Positions 23,210 through 30,998 of a stretch of 64,000 nt of DNA are shown here, piece by piece; within the stretch, counting starts at the first letter, position 1, and each line of letters starts with the position of its first letter. The position numbers were made by a program, and so were the translations under genes. Source of the stretch: Caballeronia sordidicola (GTDB lineage Bacteria > Pseudomonadota > Gammaproteobacteria > Burkholderiales > Burkholderiaceae); NCBI RefSeq assembly GCF_002220365.1, contig NZ_MTHB01000275.1, positions 1 through 64,000 on the forward strand, written 5' to 3'. Below the pieces are notes generated by a model, which made no database searches, had not been told where the DNA came from, and saw only the letters and a list, made by a program, of their open reading frames with translations.

Positions 23210-24625
23210 ATGAGCAAATCCGTGGCCGACGTCATGCAACTCGTCAAGGACGAGGACGTCAAGTTTGTCGACTTCCGTTTCACCGACACGCGCGGTAAAG
23301 AACAACACGTTTCGGTGCCGGTTTCGGCATTCGACGAAGACAAATTTGAAAGCGGCCACGCTTTCGACGGTTCGTCTATCGCCGGCTGGAAGGGCATCGA
23401 AGCGTCGGACATGCTGCTGATCCCGGATGCGGATACCGCGTTCATCGACCCGTTCTATGAAGAGTCGACGCTCGTGATGTCCTGCGACGTGGTTGAACCG
23501 GCAGATGGCAAAGGCTATGAACGCGATCCGCGCTCGCTCGCGAAGCGCGCTGAAGCGTATCTGAAGAGTTCGGGTCTGGGCGACGCCGCTTTCTTCGGTC
23601 CGGAACCGGAATTCTTCATTTTCGACTCGGTTCGCTGGAGCGCAGATCAGTCGGGTTGTTTCGTCAAGATCGGTTCGGAAGAAGCACCGTGGTCGTCGTC
23701 GATGGAATTCGAAGGCGGTAACACAGGTCACCGTCCGGGCACGAAGGGCGGTTATTTCCCGGTTGCGCCGGTCGATACGTTCCAGGACATGCGTTCGGAA
23801 ATGTGTCTGTTGCTTGAACAGATCGGCATTCCGGTTGAAGTGCACCACCACGAAGTGGCGGGCCAGGGCCAGAACGAAATCGGCACGAAATTCTCGACGC
23901 TGGTTCAACGCGCCGACTGGACGCAGCAACTGAAGTACATCGTTCATAACGTGGCGCACACGTATGGCAAGACGGCGACGTTCATGCCGAAGCCGGTCGT
24001 GGGCGACAACGGCTCGGGCATGCACGTTCACCAGTCGATCTGGAAGGACGGCAAGAACCTGTTTGCCGGCGACGGATATGCAGGGCTGTCGGAATTCGCA
24101 TTGTTCTACATCGGCGGCATCATCAAGCATGCTCGTGCGCTGAACGCGATCACGAACCCGTCGACGAACTCGTACAAGCGTCTCGTGCCTCACTTCGAAG
24201 CACCGGTCAAGCTCGCTTATTCGGCGAAAAACCGTTCGGCTTCGATCCGCATTCCTCACGTGTCGAACCCGAAGGGCCGCCGTATCGAAACGCGTTTCCC
24301 GGATCCGATGGCGAACCCGTACCTGTGCTTCTCGGCGTTGATGATGGCCGGCCTGGATGGCGTGCAGAACAAGATCCACCCGGGCGAAGCCGCTGACAAG
24401 AACCTGTACGACCTGCCGCCGGAAGAGGACGCAAAGATCCCGACCGTGTGCGCGGGCCTCGACGAAGCGCTGGACGCGCTCAACGCTGACCGTGAGTTCC
24501 TGACGGTTGGCGGTGTGTTCACCGACTCCATGCTCGACGCGTATATCGAACTGAAGACGAATGAACTGCAGCGCTATCGCCAGGCTGTGCATCCGATTGA
24601 GTTCGAAATGTACTACTCGCTGTAA
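23210..24625 (+). CDS. glnA: Glutamine synthetase type I
   Basis: A 471-residue GlnA that makes glutamine from glutamate, ammonia and ATP, as a cytoplasmic dodecamer. The beta-grasp N-terminus contains [14 protein letters not shown] and FDGSSIAGW; the catalytic part contains [42 protein letters not shown] and [16 protein letters not shown]. Tyr400 in NLYDLPPEE is the adenylylation site expected in the covalently regulated GSI-beta class. AGGAGATAG lies 6-13 bases before the ATG. ntrB and ntrC follow downstream, the classic glnALG arrangement, with a sigma-54 promoter and NtrC site in front. Confidence 0.98.
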   Translation: MSKSVADVMQLVKDEDVKFVDFRFTDTRGKEQHVSVPVSAFDEDKFESGHAFDGSSIAGWKGIEASDMLLIPDADTAFIDPFYEESTLVMSCDVVEPADGKGYERDPRSLAKRAEAYLKSSGLGDAAFFGPEPEFFIFDSVRWSADQSGCFVKIGSEEAPWSSSMEFEGGNTGHRPGTKGGYFPVAPVDTFQDMRSEMCLLLEQIGIPVEVHHHEVAGQGQNEIGTKFSTLVQRADWTQQLKYIVHNVAHTYGKTATFMPKPVVGDNGSGMHVHQSIWKDGKNLFAGDGYAGLSEFALFYIGGIIKHARALNAITNPSTNSYKRLVPHFEAPVKLAYSAKNRSASIRIPHVSNPKGRRIETRFPDPMANPYLCFSALMMAGLDGVQNKIHPGEAADKNLYDLPPEEDAKIPTVCAGLDEALDALNADREFLTVGGVFTDSMLDAYIELKTNELQRYRQAVHPIEFEMYYSL

Positions 24626-24713
24626 AGCGCGTTGCATGGCGCACGTGCTTCTTCGCTCGCTGTCTTGCGCAGAGGTGCGTCGCGTGACGCGAAGCAGGAG
24701 TGTCGAATGATCG

Positions 24714-24742
24714 AAAAAGGGACGGCGTGCCGTCCCTTTTTT
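24714..24742 (+). terminator. Terminator between glnA and ntrB
   Basis: AAAAAGGGACGG, a CGTG loop, and CCGTCCCTTTTTT form a perfect 12-bp stem with a T-run. It should end most glnA transcripts and reduce read-through into ntrBC. Confidence 0.92.
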
Positions 24743-24792
24743 AATCGCCGGCACTTCTCCTGACAAGTTTCAAGACGGGGTCTCACTGCACG

Positions 24793-25938
24793 ATGGTTCT
24801 CAAGAATCTCATCAAGGCGAGAAAGAGTCCTCCTGACAACTCGTTGTCCGACGATGCCACGCTCGTCGCTACGCATTTGCTGCCGGGCATGGAAGCGCTG
24901 CCCACGGTCGTGCTTGTGCTCGACAAGTTGAGCCTGAAGATCGCGTTCGCGAATCCGTCGGCGGAAGCCATGCTCGAGCGCTCGCGCAAGCAACTGGCTC
25001 AAACCTCATGGCCCGAACTGTTCGCCAATGCGGACGAACTGGTGACGACCATTGCCTCGATTGCCGATCACCGTTTCAACGCAACCCATCTCGACGCTGT
25101 GCTCGAACGCCCCGGCCGCGAGCCGCTGCATGTTCACGCGATCGTGGCGTATCTGGAAGTCGCACCGAATTACGTGCTGCTCGAACTATTTGAGAACGAG
25201 CGGCATTTGAAGACCGACCGCGAAGAGCGTATTCACGATCTGACCGCGGTCAACAAGCAACTGATTCGCAACCTCGCCCATGAAATCAAGAATCCGCTTG
25301 GCGGCATTCGAGGTGCAGCGCAACTGCTCGAGTTCGAGTTGGGCGCGCGTGAACGCGACGAATTGCGCGAATACACGCAGGTGATCATCAAGGAATCGGA
25401 TCGGCTGCAAACCCTGGTGGACAGGTTGCTCGAGCCTCATCGGCATCCGCATATTGTTGGCGACGTGAATATTCACGAAGTATGCGAACGCGTGCGCGCC
25501 GTGATTCTCGCGGAGTTTCCGCGCGGGCTCACGCTCGATCGCGATTACGACGTGAGCGTGCCCGACTTGCGCGGTGATAAAGAGCAGCTTATCCAGGCGC
25601 TGCTCAATATCGTGCGTAACGCGGCGCAAGCGCTACGCGAACGCATTTCACAAGGCGATGCGCGTATTGAATTGCGTACGCGTATTGCGCGCAAAGTGAC
25701 GATTGGCAAGCGCCTGCACAAACTGGCACTGGACTTGCATATCACTGACAACGGTCCCGGCATCCCGGAAGAGATACGCGACCGGATTTTCTATCCGCTT
25801 GTGTCCGGGCGGGAAGACGGGAGTGGACTGGGCCTGACGCTCGCGCAGACTTTCGTGCAACAGCATGATGGGTTGATCGAAGTGGAAAGCAAGCCGGGTT
25901 GCACGGAGTTCACGATCTTGCTGCCGTTCGAAGGCTGA
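24793..25938 (+). CDS. glnL: Nitrogen regulation sensor kinase NtrB (GlnL)
   Basis: A 381-residue soluble histidine kinase/phosphatase. A PAS domain covers about residues 35-140. The H-box holds the phospho-acceptor His163 in LAHEIKNPLGGIRGAAQLLE; the N box is QALLNIVRNAAQAL and the G boxes are DNGPGIPEEIRD and GSGLGLTLAQ. NtrB phosphorylates NtrC under nitrogen limitation and dephosphorylates it when PII signals nitrogen excess. It sits 167 bp after glnA behind a terminator, so it may have some independent promoter activity; ntrC follows 144 bp downstream. Confidence 0.97.
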   Translation: MVLKNLIKARKSPPDNSLSDDATLVATHLLPGMEALPTVVLVLDKLSLKIAFANPSAEAMLERSRKQLAQTSWPELFANADELVTTIASIADHRFNATHLDAVLERPGREPLHVHAIVAYLEVAPNYVLLELFENERHLKTDREERIHDLTAVNKQLIRNLAHEIKNPLGGIRGAAQLLEFELGARERDELREYTQVIIKESDRLQTLVDRLLEPHRHPHIVGDVNIHEVCERVRAVILAEFPRGLTLDRDYDVSVPDLRGDKEQLIQALLNIVRNAAQALRERISQGDARIELRTRIARKVTIGKRLHKLALDLHITDNGPGIPEEIRDRIFYPLVSGREDGSGLGLTLAQTFVQQHDGLIEVESKPGCTEFTILLPFEG

Positions 25939-26082
25939 CCGGACACCGATGAAGGGTCGAAGCAACAAAGTATGGAGTTAAGGATCGATCACGAGGGTTC
26001 ATCGACTTTTTTAAAGCGCTAGTGCGCCAGACCGTTTCGACGGGCTTATACCGAACCACACGAAGACATCTCGCCGAACTAT

Positions 26083-27588
26083 ATGAAGCCGATCTGGATA
26101 GTAGACGACGACCAATCCATCCGCTGGGTGCTCGAAAAAGCGCTCGCAAGAGAGAACTTCGCCACGCGCAGTTTTTCCGGCGTCCGGGACGCGCTGACAG
26201 CGCTCGAACAGGAAAGCCCGCAAGTGCTTGTGTCCGACATCCGTATGCCGGGAGGCTCGGGACTCGAATTGTTGCAGACCGTGCGCGACAAGTTGCCCGG
26301 TTTGCCGGTCATCATCATGACGGCGTTCTCCGATCTCGACAGCGCCGTGGCTGCGTTCCAGGGCGGTGCGTTCGAATACCTGGCAAAGCCGTTCGATGTC
26401 GACAAGGCCGTTGAACTGATCCGCCGCGCCGTCGATGAAAGCATGCGCGGTGAAGCGGCCTACGACAATAGCGTCACCGAAACGCCCGAGATGCTCGGCC
26501 AGGCGCCGGCGATGCAGGACATGTTTCGCGCGATCGGCCGTCTGTCACATTCCGCCGCCACCGTGCTCATCACGGGCGAATCAGGCACCGGAAAGGAGCT
26601 TGTCGCGCGTGCGCTGCACCGCCATAGCCCGCGCGCGAATGGGCCGTTCATTGCGTTGAACACCGCCGCTATCCCGAAGGATCTGCTTGAGTCCGAGTTG
26701 TTCGGCCACGAGCGCGGCGCGTTCACGGGTGCTCAGGCCATGCGCCAGGGGCGGTTCGAGCAAGCTGAAAACGGTACGTTGTTTCTCGACGAAATCGGCG
26801 ATATGCCGTTTGATCTGCAGACACGTCTGTTGCGCGTGTTATCCGATGGGCAGTTTTATCGCGTGGGCGGCCACAACCCGTTGAAGGCGAACGTTCGGGT
26901 CATCGCGGCGACTCATCAGAACCTTGAGTCACGCGTGCGGCAGGGGTTGTTTCGAGAGGACTTGTATCACCGGCTGAACGTGATCCGTTTGCGCTTGCCC
27001 GCGTTGCGCGAGCGCAGTGAAGACATTCCATTGCTCACGCGGCATTTCCTGCAGAAGAGCGCGCGCGATCTGGGTGTCGAGCCGAAGCGCGTGTCGGAAG
27101 ACGCGCTTGGGTTTTTGGCATCGCTGCCGTTTCCTGGCAATGTACGACAACTCGAAAACCTCTGTAACTGGCTGACCGTGATGGCGCCGGCGCAGACGAT
27201 CGAGCAAAAGGATTTGCCGCCGGATCTCACGCCGACTCAGGAATACGCCGGAGAGAGCACTGCGCTGACAGCCTCGGCGATGGAAATTGGCGGTGGGGCG
27301 AATGCGGCGCTATCTGGCGGGGGCAGCGGTTTGCCGGCATCGCTTGGTACGCCGCCTGCCGGTGTTCCCGCGAGCGTTTGGGAAAACGGCTTGCGGACCG
27401 AGGTCGCGCGATTACTTCGCGAGAATACCGCCGATGTCATGGACGAACTCGCGCGGCGCTTTGAAGCTGCGGTGATTCGCGAGGCGCTCGACTTCACGCG
27501 TGGCCGGAAAGTGGAAGCGGCCGAGCGGCTGGGAATCGGCCGCAATACGATCACACGCAAGATTCAGGAGTTGCACCTGGACGCCTGA
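26083..27588 (+). CDS. glnG: Nitrogen regulation response regulator NtrC (GlnG)
   Basis: A 501-residue sigma-54 activator. The receiver has DDD at 8-10 and phospho-acceptor D52. The AAA+ domain shows Walker A (GESGTGKE), the GAFTGA loop that contacts sigma-54, Walker B-type [11 protein letters not shown], and [14 protein letters not shown]. The C-terminal Fis-type helix-turn-helix ends [15 protein letters not shown] low-complexity Gly/Ala linker lies at about residues 395-440, longer than in E. coli NtrC. It would activate glnA from the site at 23001-23017. Confidence 0.97.
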   Translation: MKPIWIVDDDQSIRWVLEKALARENFATRSFSGVRDALTALEQESPQVLVSDIRMPGGSGLELLQTVRDKLPGLPVIIMTAFSDLDSAVAAFQGGAFEYLAKPFDVDKAVELIRRAVDESMRGEAAYDNSVTETPEMLGQAPAMQDMFRAIGRLSHSAATVLITGESGTGKELVARALHRHSPRANGPFIALNTAAIPKDLLESELFGHERGAFTGAQAMRQGRFEQAENGTLFLDEIGDMPFDLQTRLLRVLSDGQFYRVGGHNPLKANVRVIAATHQNLESRVRQGLFREDLYHRLNVIRLRLPALRERSEDIPLLTRHFLQKSARDLGVEPKRVSEDALGFLASLPFPGNVRQLENLCNWLTVMAPAQTIEQKDLPPDLTPTQEYAGESTALTASAMEIGGGANAALSGGGSGLPASLGTPPAGVPASVWENGLRTEVARLLRENTADVMDELARRFEAAVIREALDFTRGRKVEAAERLGIGRNTITRKIQELHLDA

Positions 27589-27592
27589 TGTG

Positions 27593-27620
27593 GGTGAGGG
27601 CGTTTAGCGACGCCCTCACC
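27593..27620 (+). terminator. Hairpin after ntrC
   Basis: A perfect 10-bp stem (GGTGAGGGCG/CGCCCTCACC) with an 8-base loop lies 5 bp after the ntrC stop. It lacks a strong T-run but is well placed to end the operon. Confidence 0.6.
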
Positions 27621-27784
27621 GCGGTTCTGTGGTTTGTGAAGGTGGTTTATGAAGGTGGTTTATAGACGTATGACTTGACCACGGCCACAAGCCTTCATGC
27701 CTCGAATTCCAAACGAGACTTAACGCAGTCGCCTGCGCCCCTGGCGCAGTTTCTTCATTAGCAGCTGTGCTGCTGGACCACGCC

Positions 27785-28564
27785 CTATTCAGCAATCGTC
27801 GCGATCACTGGCGTGTGATCCGATGGTTGTTCCCACTTTCTCGGCACTTTGTCCACTTCGCAAGCTGTGCATCGTGCGGCGAGCTCTGCCGTGACCAGAA
27901 TGTGATCGATGCGCAATCCCGCGTTTCGACGGAACCCGAGCATTCGATAATCCCACCATGTGTAAAGCTTTTCGGGCTGCTCGAACATGCGGAAAGTGTC
28001 GGTGAGTCCCAGTTCGATTAATTGCACGAAATGCGCGCGTTCTTCGGGCGAGACGAGGTTCTGGCCTTCCCACGCTTTCGGGTCGTGGACGTCGCGATCT
28101 TCCGGTGCGATGTTGTAGTCACCCAGCAGCGCGAGCCGCGGATACGTCTTCATCTCGCCCTCGATCCAGTCCCGAAGCGCTTCGAGCCAGCGCATCTTGT
28201 AGGCGAACTTTTCCGTGCCCGGCGCCTGGCCGTTGGGAAAATACGCCGAGATGATCCGCACGCCTTCGACGGTCGCGGCAATCACGCGTTGCTGCGGGTC
28301 CTCGAACGCGGGAATGTTGCGTACGATCGTGGTCTCGTCGACAGTCAGACTCTCGCGTACCAGAATGCCGACGCCGTTATAGGTCTTCTGTCCGGCGAAC
28401 CAGCTTTTGTAGCCGACGGCTGCGAGTTCGGCGACGGGGAATTTGTCGTCTGTGAGCTTGAGTTCCTGCAAGCACAACACGTCGACGCCACTCGTTGCCA
28501 GCCAGTCGATCACATGCTGTTGGCGAACCTTGAGGGAGTTGACGTTCCAGGTGGCTATTTTCAT
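27785..28564 (-). CDS. xthA: Exodeoxyribonuclease III
   Basis: A 259-residue AP endonuclease/3'-5' exonuclease of the Mg2+-dependent EEP family. Motifs appear in order: MKIATWNVNSLKVRQ, CLQELKLTDDKFP (metal Glu), NGVGILVRES, LLGDYNIAPEDRDVHDP (Asp/Asn pair), YTWWDYRM, RIDHILV and SDHTPVIATI (catalytic Asp-His). It cuts the DNA backbone at abasic sites in base-excision repair. It has its own unit, convergent with ntrC. Confidence 0.96.
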   Translation of the reverse strand: MKIATWNVNSLKVRQQHVIDWLATSGVDVLCLQELKLTDDKFPVAELAAVGYKSWFAGQKTYNGVGILVRESLTVDETTIVRNIPAFEDPQQRVIAATVEGVRIISAYFPNGQAPGTEKFAYKMRWLEALRDWIEGEMKTYPRLALLGDYNIAPEDRDVHDPKAWEGQNLVSPEERAHFVQLIELGLTDTFRMFEQPEKLYTWWDYRMLGFRRNAGLRIDHILVTAELAARCTACEVDKVPRKWEQPSDHTPVIATIAE

Positions 28565-28732
28565 TTGGTTAGTGCGGAGATTGACTCTCGTCAGTGATGA
28601 GCTGTAGGCGTGAATCTGTAGGCGTGGGTACTAAGCCATCTGCTGGTCTTTCGGCCGTTACAGGCCCGATTGATTGAAGCGTGGGCGCAGCTTACCTGAG
28701 TCACAGGGCATAAGCCCACAAGGCGAAGGGCG

Positions 28733-29026
28733 TCAGTGATGTACCGGCACGGCGACAAGTTTTACCCCCAACGCAGCGGCAACTTTCTGGATGGTCTCAA
28801 AGCGAGGTTTTGCGCCCTCCGCTAGGGACTTGTACAGGCTTTCGCGTTGTACGCCTGCGTCAGAGGCAACTTTCGACATGCCGCGTGCTTTCACGACATC
28901 GGCAAGAGCCGATAGGAGAATGTCGGAATCGCCCGAGGCAAGCGCCTCGTTCAGATAGGCCGCTATGGCCTCTTCGCTATCGAGATAGTCGGATGCGTCG
29001 AAAGCCGAAATGTGAGTCGAGTTCAT
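28733..29026 (-). CDS. Antitoxin of a type II TA module (addiction antidote, XRE-like)
   Basis: A 97-residue protein of the probable addiction-module antidote family (COG3636-like). An N-terminal stretch (MNSTHISAFDASDYLDSEEA) precedes a helix-turn-helix at about residues 50-90 (ADVVKARGMSKVASDAGVQR, then ESLYKSL). It should neutralise the toxin upstream and bind DNA. Its ATG overlaps the toxin stop by four bases (ATGA), so translation is coupled. The ATG at 29026 was chosen over an upstream in-frame codon because of this overlap and the family start. Confidence 0.85.
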   Translation of the reverse strand: MNSTHISAFDASDYLDSEEAIAAYLNEALASGDSDILLSALADVVKARGMSKVASDAGVQRESLYKSLAEGAKPRFETIQKVAAALGVKLVAVPVHH

Positions 29027-29331
29027 TTTCGTTCCTGTTTGATTCGCTGCCATACGGCCTTCGCCCGGGCGATATCCGCTATCTGCCCTTGTTTGCTGCC
29101 ACCGGCCAATAGTAGATAAACCGTCAAGCCGTCACGCACGTAATACACGCGGTAGCCCGCGCCCGTATGGATCCGCATTTCCCACACGCTGCTGCCGACG
29201 TCGTGACAATCACCGAAATTTCCCAGCGCGGCGCGTTTGATTCGAACCAAGATGGCGGCTCTTGCTAACACATCAGTCACGCCCAACAGCCAGACCGAAA
29301 AGTCGTGCGTTTGATTGATTGTGTTCGTCAT
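29023..29331 (-). CDS. RelE/HigB-type toxin (addiction module killer protein)
   Basis: A 102-residue toxin of the RelE/ParE superfamily, addiction-module-killer subgroup (COG3657-like). It shows the central ARAAILVRIKRAALGNFGDC segment, the strand VWEMRIHTGAGYRVYYVR and the C-terminal LLLAGGSKQGQIADIARA. RelE-type members cut ribosome-bound mRNA; this is inferred. The toxin gene comes first, as in higBA modules, and is followed without a gap by the antitoxin. The promoter region 30-77 bp upstream contains a symmetric nested dyad likely bound by the complex. Confidence 0.88.
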   Translation of the reverse strand: MTNTINQTHDFSVWLLGVTDVLARAAILVRIKRAALGNFGDCHDVGSSVWEMRIHTGAGYRVYYVRDGLTVYLLLAGGSKQGQIADIARAKAVWQRIKQERK

Positions 29332-29360
29332 GCGTGTGGATCCCAGATAACGTTAAGTGG

Positions 29361-29408
29361 GATGCCTTGATGAACTGTATCCCATTGGATACGAAAATTC
29401 AAGGCATC
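29361..29408. promoter_or_regulatory. 48-bp nested dyad, probable TA operator
   Basis: Two inverted repeats share one exact centre. The outer arms are GATGCCTTGA (29361-29370) and TCAAGGCATC (29399-29408). The inner arms are GTATCC (29377-29382) and GGATAC (29387-29392). The gaps are 6, 4 and 6 bases. It lies between the TA pair and the divergent deaminase gene. Confidence 0.65.
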
Positions 29409-29424
29409 GATTGAATGGTGTGAT

Positions 29425-29438
29425 CTGATCTTGATCAG
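29425..29438. promoter_or_regulatory. 14-bp palindrome upstream of TA/deaminase
   Basis: CTGATC-TT-GATCAG is a second dyad 17 bp from the nested repeat, within the same divergent intergenic region. It may serve the deaminase or the TA promoter. Confidence 0.35.
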
Positions 29439-29626
29439 CCGGAAATCAGCATTGGTGTGATTCGAACGTAACGACACAGGCCAACCATTGGGAGAGTGGA
29501 GTTGCCACTGTGATCGGTCGCTCAAGCTTGCTGCAGTCGACCAAATGGCTAACGTGGCCGGCACACCGAAAATCGAGCTTTCTGTCCCGCTACAATCATC
29601 GAAACACTTGGCAAAAGGACAACCCC

Positions 29627-30901
29627 ATGGACCTGATCATTCGACGCGCGGCGCTTGCGGATTCCCGCGATCTGGTGGACATCGGCATCGAAGGCGGGCG
29701 TTTCACCGCGATCGAGCCGCGGCTCGCGGCCACCGCGCCGGAGGAGATCGATGCCGCGGGTTCTCTTGTCACCGCGCCGTTCGTCGATGCGCATTTCCAC
29801 ATGGACGCCACGCTGTCCTACGGTTTGCCGCGAGTGAACGCGTCGGGAACCCTGCTGGAAGGGATCGCCTTATGGGGTGAGCTGAAGCCCGGGTTGACAC
29901 AGGAAGCACTGGTCGACCGGGCGATGCAATATTGCGACTGGGCCGTTGCCCGCGGCCTGCTCGCGATTCGGTCGCACGTGGATGTCTGCGACCCGCGTCT
30001 GCTCGCCGTGCAAGCGCTGCTGGAAGTGAAGCGCCGGGTGAAGCCGTATCTGGACTTGCAACTTGTTGCGTTCCCGCAAGACGGCGTCTTGCGTAGCAAG
30101 GGCGCGTTCGAAAACCTGAAGCGCGCGATTTCGATGGGCGTCGATGTGGTCGGTGGAATTCCGCATTTCGAACGCACGATGGCCGATGGCGCCGAGTCCG
30201 TGCGCCTTCTCTGCGAGTTCGCGGCGCAGAAGGGGCTGCGCGTGGACATGCATTGCGATGAATCCGACGACCCCATGTCGCGCCATATAGAAACATTGGC
30301 GTCGGAGACACATCGGCTGGGGCTGCAGGGGCGTGTCACGGGTTCGCACCTCACGTCGATGCATTCCATGGACAACTATTACGTGAGCAAGCTGATCCCG
30401 TTGATCCGTGATTCCGGCGTGGCCGCGATCGCGAATCCGCTGATTAACATCACGCTTCAAGGCCGCGCCGATACCTACCCCAAGCGCCGAGGCATGACGC
30501 GCGTGCCGGAGTTGCTGGCAGCGGGGGTAGACGTAGCCTTCGGCCACGACTGCGTGATGGACCCGTGGTACAGCCTCGGCTCCGGCGACATGCTCGAAGT
30601 GGCGCACATGGGTTTGCACGTGGCGCAGATGACGGGCATCGATGCAATGCGTGCCGCGTTCGAAGCGGTGACGACGACGCCGGCGAGGATCCTGGGTATT
30701 GAAGGATATGGGATTGCCGTGGGCAACAACGCGGATTGCGTGGTACTGGACGCGCGCGATCCGGTTGAAGCGATTCGCTTGCGCGCGGCGCGAATAGCGG
30801 TGCTTCGTCGCGGCAAAGTGGTCAGCCGGGCGCCGGCGATGCGGGCGAAGCTCAGTCTGGAAGGGCGGCCGGAGGAAGTGAGTTTCCGGTTGAACCGATA
30901 A
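29627..30901 (+). CDS. CodA-family cytosine/5-methylcytosine deaminase
   Basis: A 424-residue metal-dependent amidohydrolase related to E. coli CodA. Metal/active-site motifs are His56-x-His58 (DAHFHMD), Gln151 (FPQDG), His209 with Glu212 (MHCDES), His241/His246 and Asp308 (FGHDC). The residue after Asp308 is Cys309, where E. coli CodA has Asp314, the residue that excludes 5-substituted cytosines. CodA homologues lacking that Asp were reported, as I recall, to deaminate 5-methylcytosine to thymine; this one may do so too. Start 29627 follows a ribosome site (AAAGGAC). It is divergent from the TA pair. No permease gene lies next to it. Confidence 0.85.
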   Translation: MDLIIRRAALADSRDLVDIGIEGGRFTAIEPRLAATAPEEIDAAGSLVTAPFVDAHFHMDATLSYGLPRVNASGTLLEGIALWGELKPGLTQEALVDRAMQYCDWAVARGLLAIRSHVDVCDPRLLAVQALLEVKRRVKPYLDLQLVAFPQDGVLRSKGAFENLKRAISMGVDVVGGIPHFERTMADGAESVRLLCEFAAQKGLRVDMHCDESDDPMSRHIETLASETHRLGLQGRVTGSHLTSMHSMDNYYVSKLIPLIRDSGVAAIANPLINITLQGRADTYPKRRGMTRVPELLAAGVDVAFGHDCVMDPWYSLGSGDMLEVAHMGLHVAQMTGIDAMRAAFEAVTTTPARILGIEGYGIAVGNNADCVVLDARDPVEAIRLRAARIAVLRRGKVVSRAPAMRAKLSLEGRPEEVSFRLNR

Positions 30902-30926
30902 GTCGAACCCTCTATATAACGCGCAT

Positions 30927-30958
30927 AAAAAAACCGTTCCAACGCGAGTTGGAACGGC
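30927..30958 (-). terminator. Terminator of oligopeptidase A gene
   Basis: A perfect 10-bp stem (CCGTTCCAAC/GTTGGAACGG) with a GCGA loop; on the minus strand it ends in seven Ts. It can also receive transcription from the deaminase gene. Confidence 0.88.
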
Positions 30959-30998
30959 CATCTTCAATCATTAAAACAGCATGGACGCTGTCATAACC

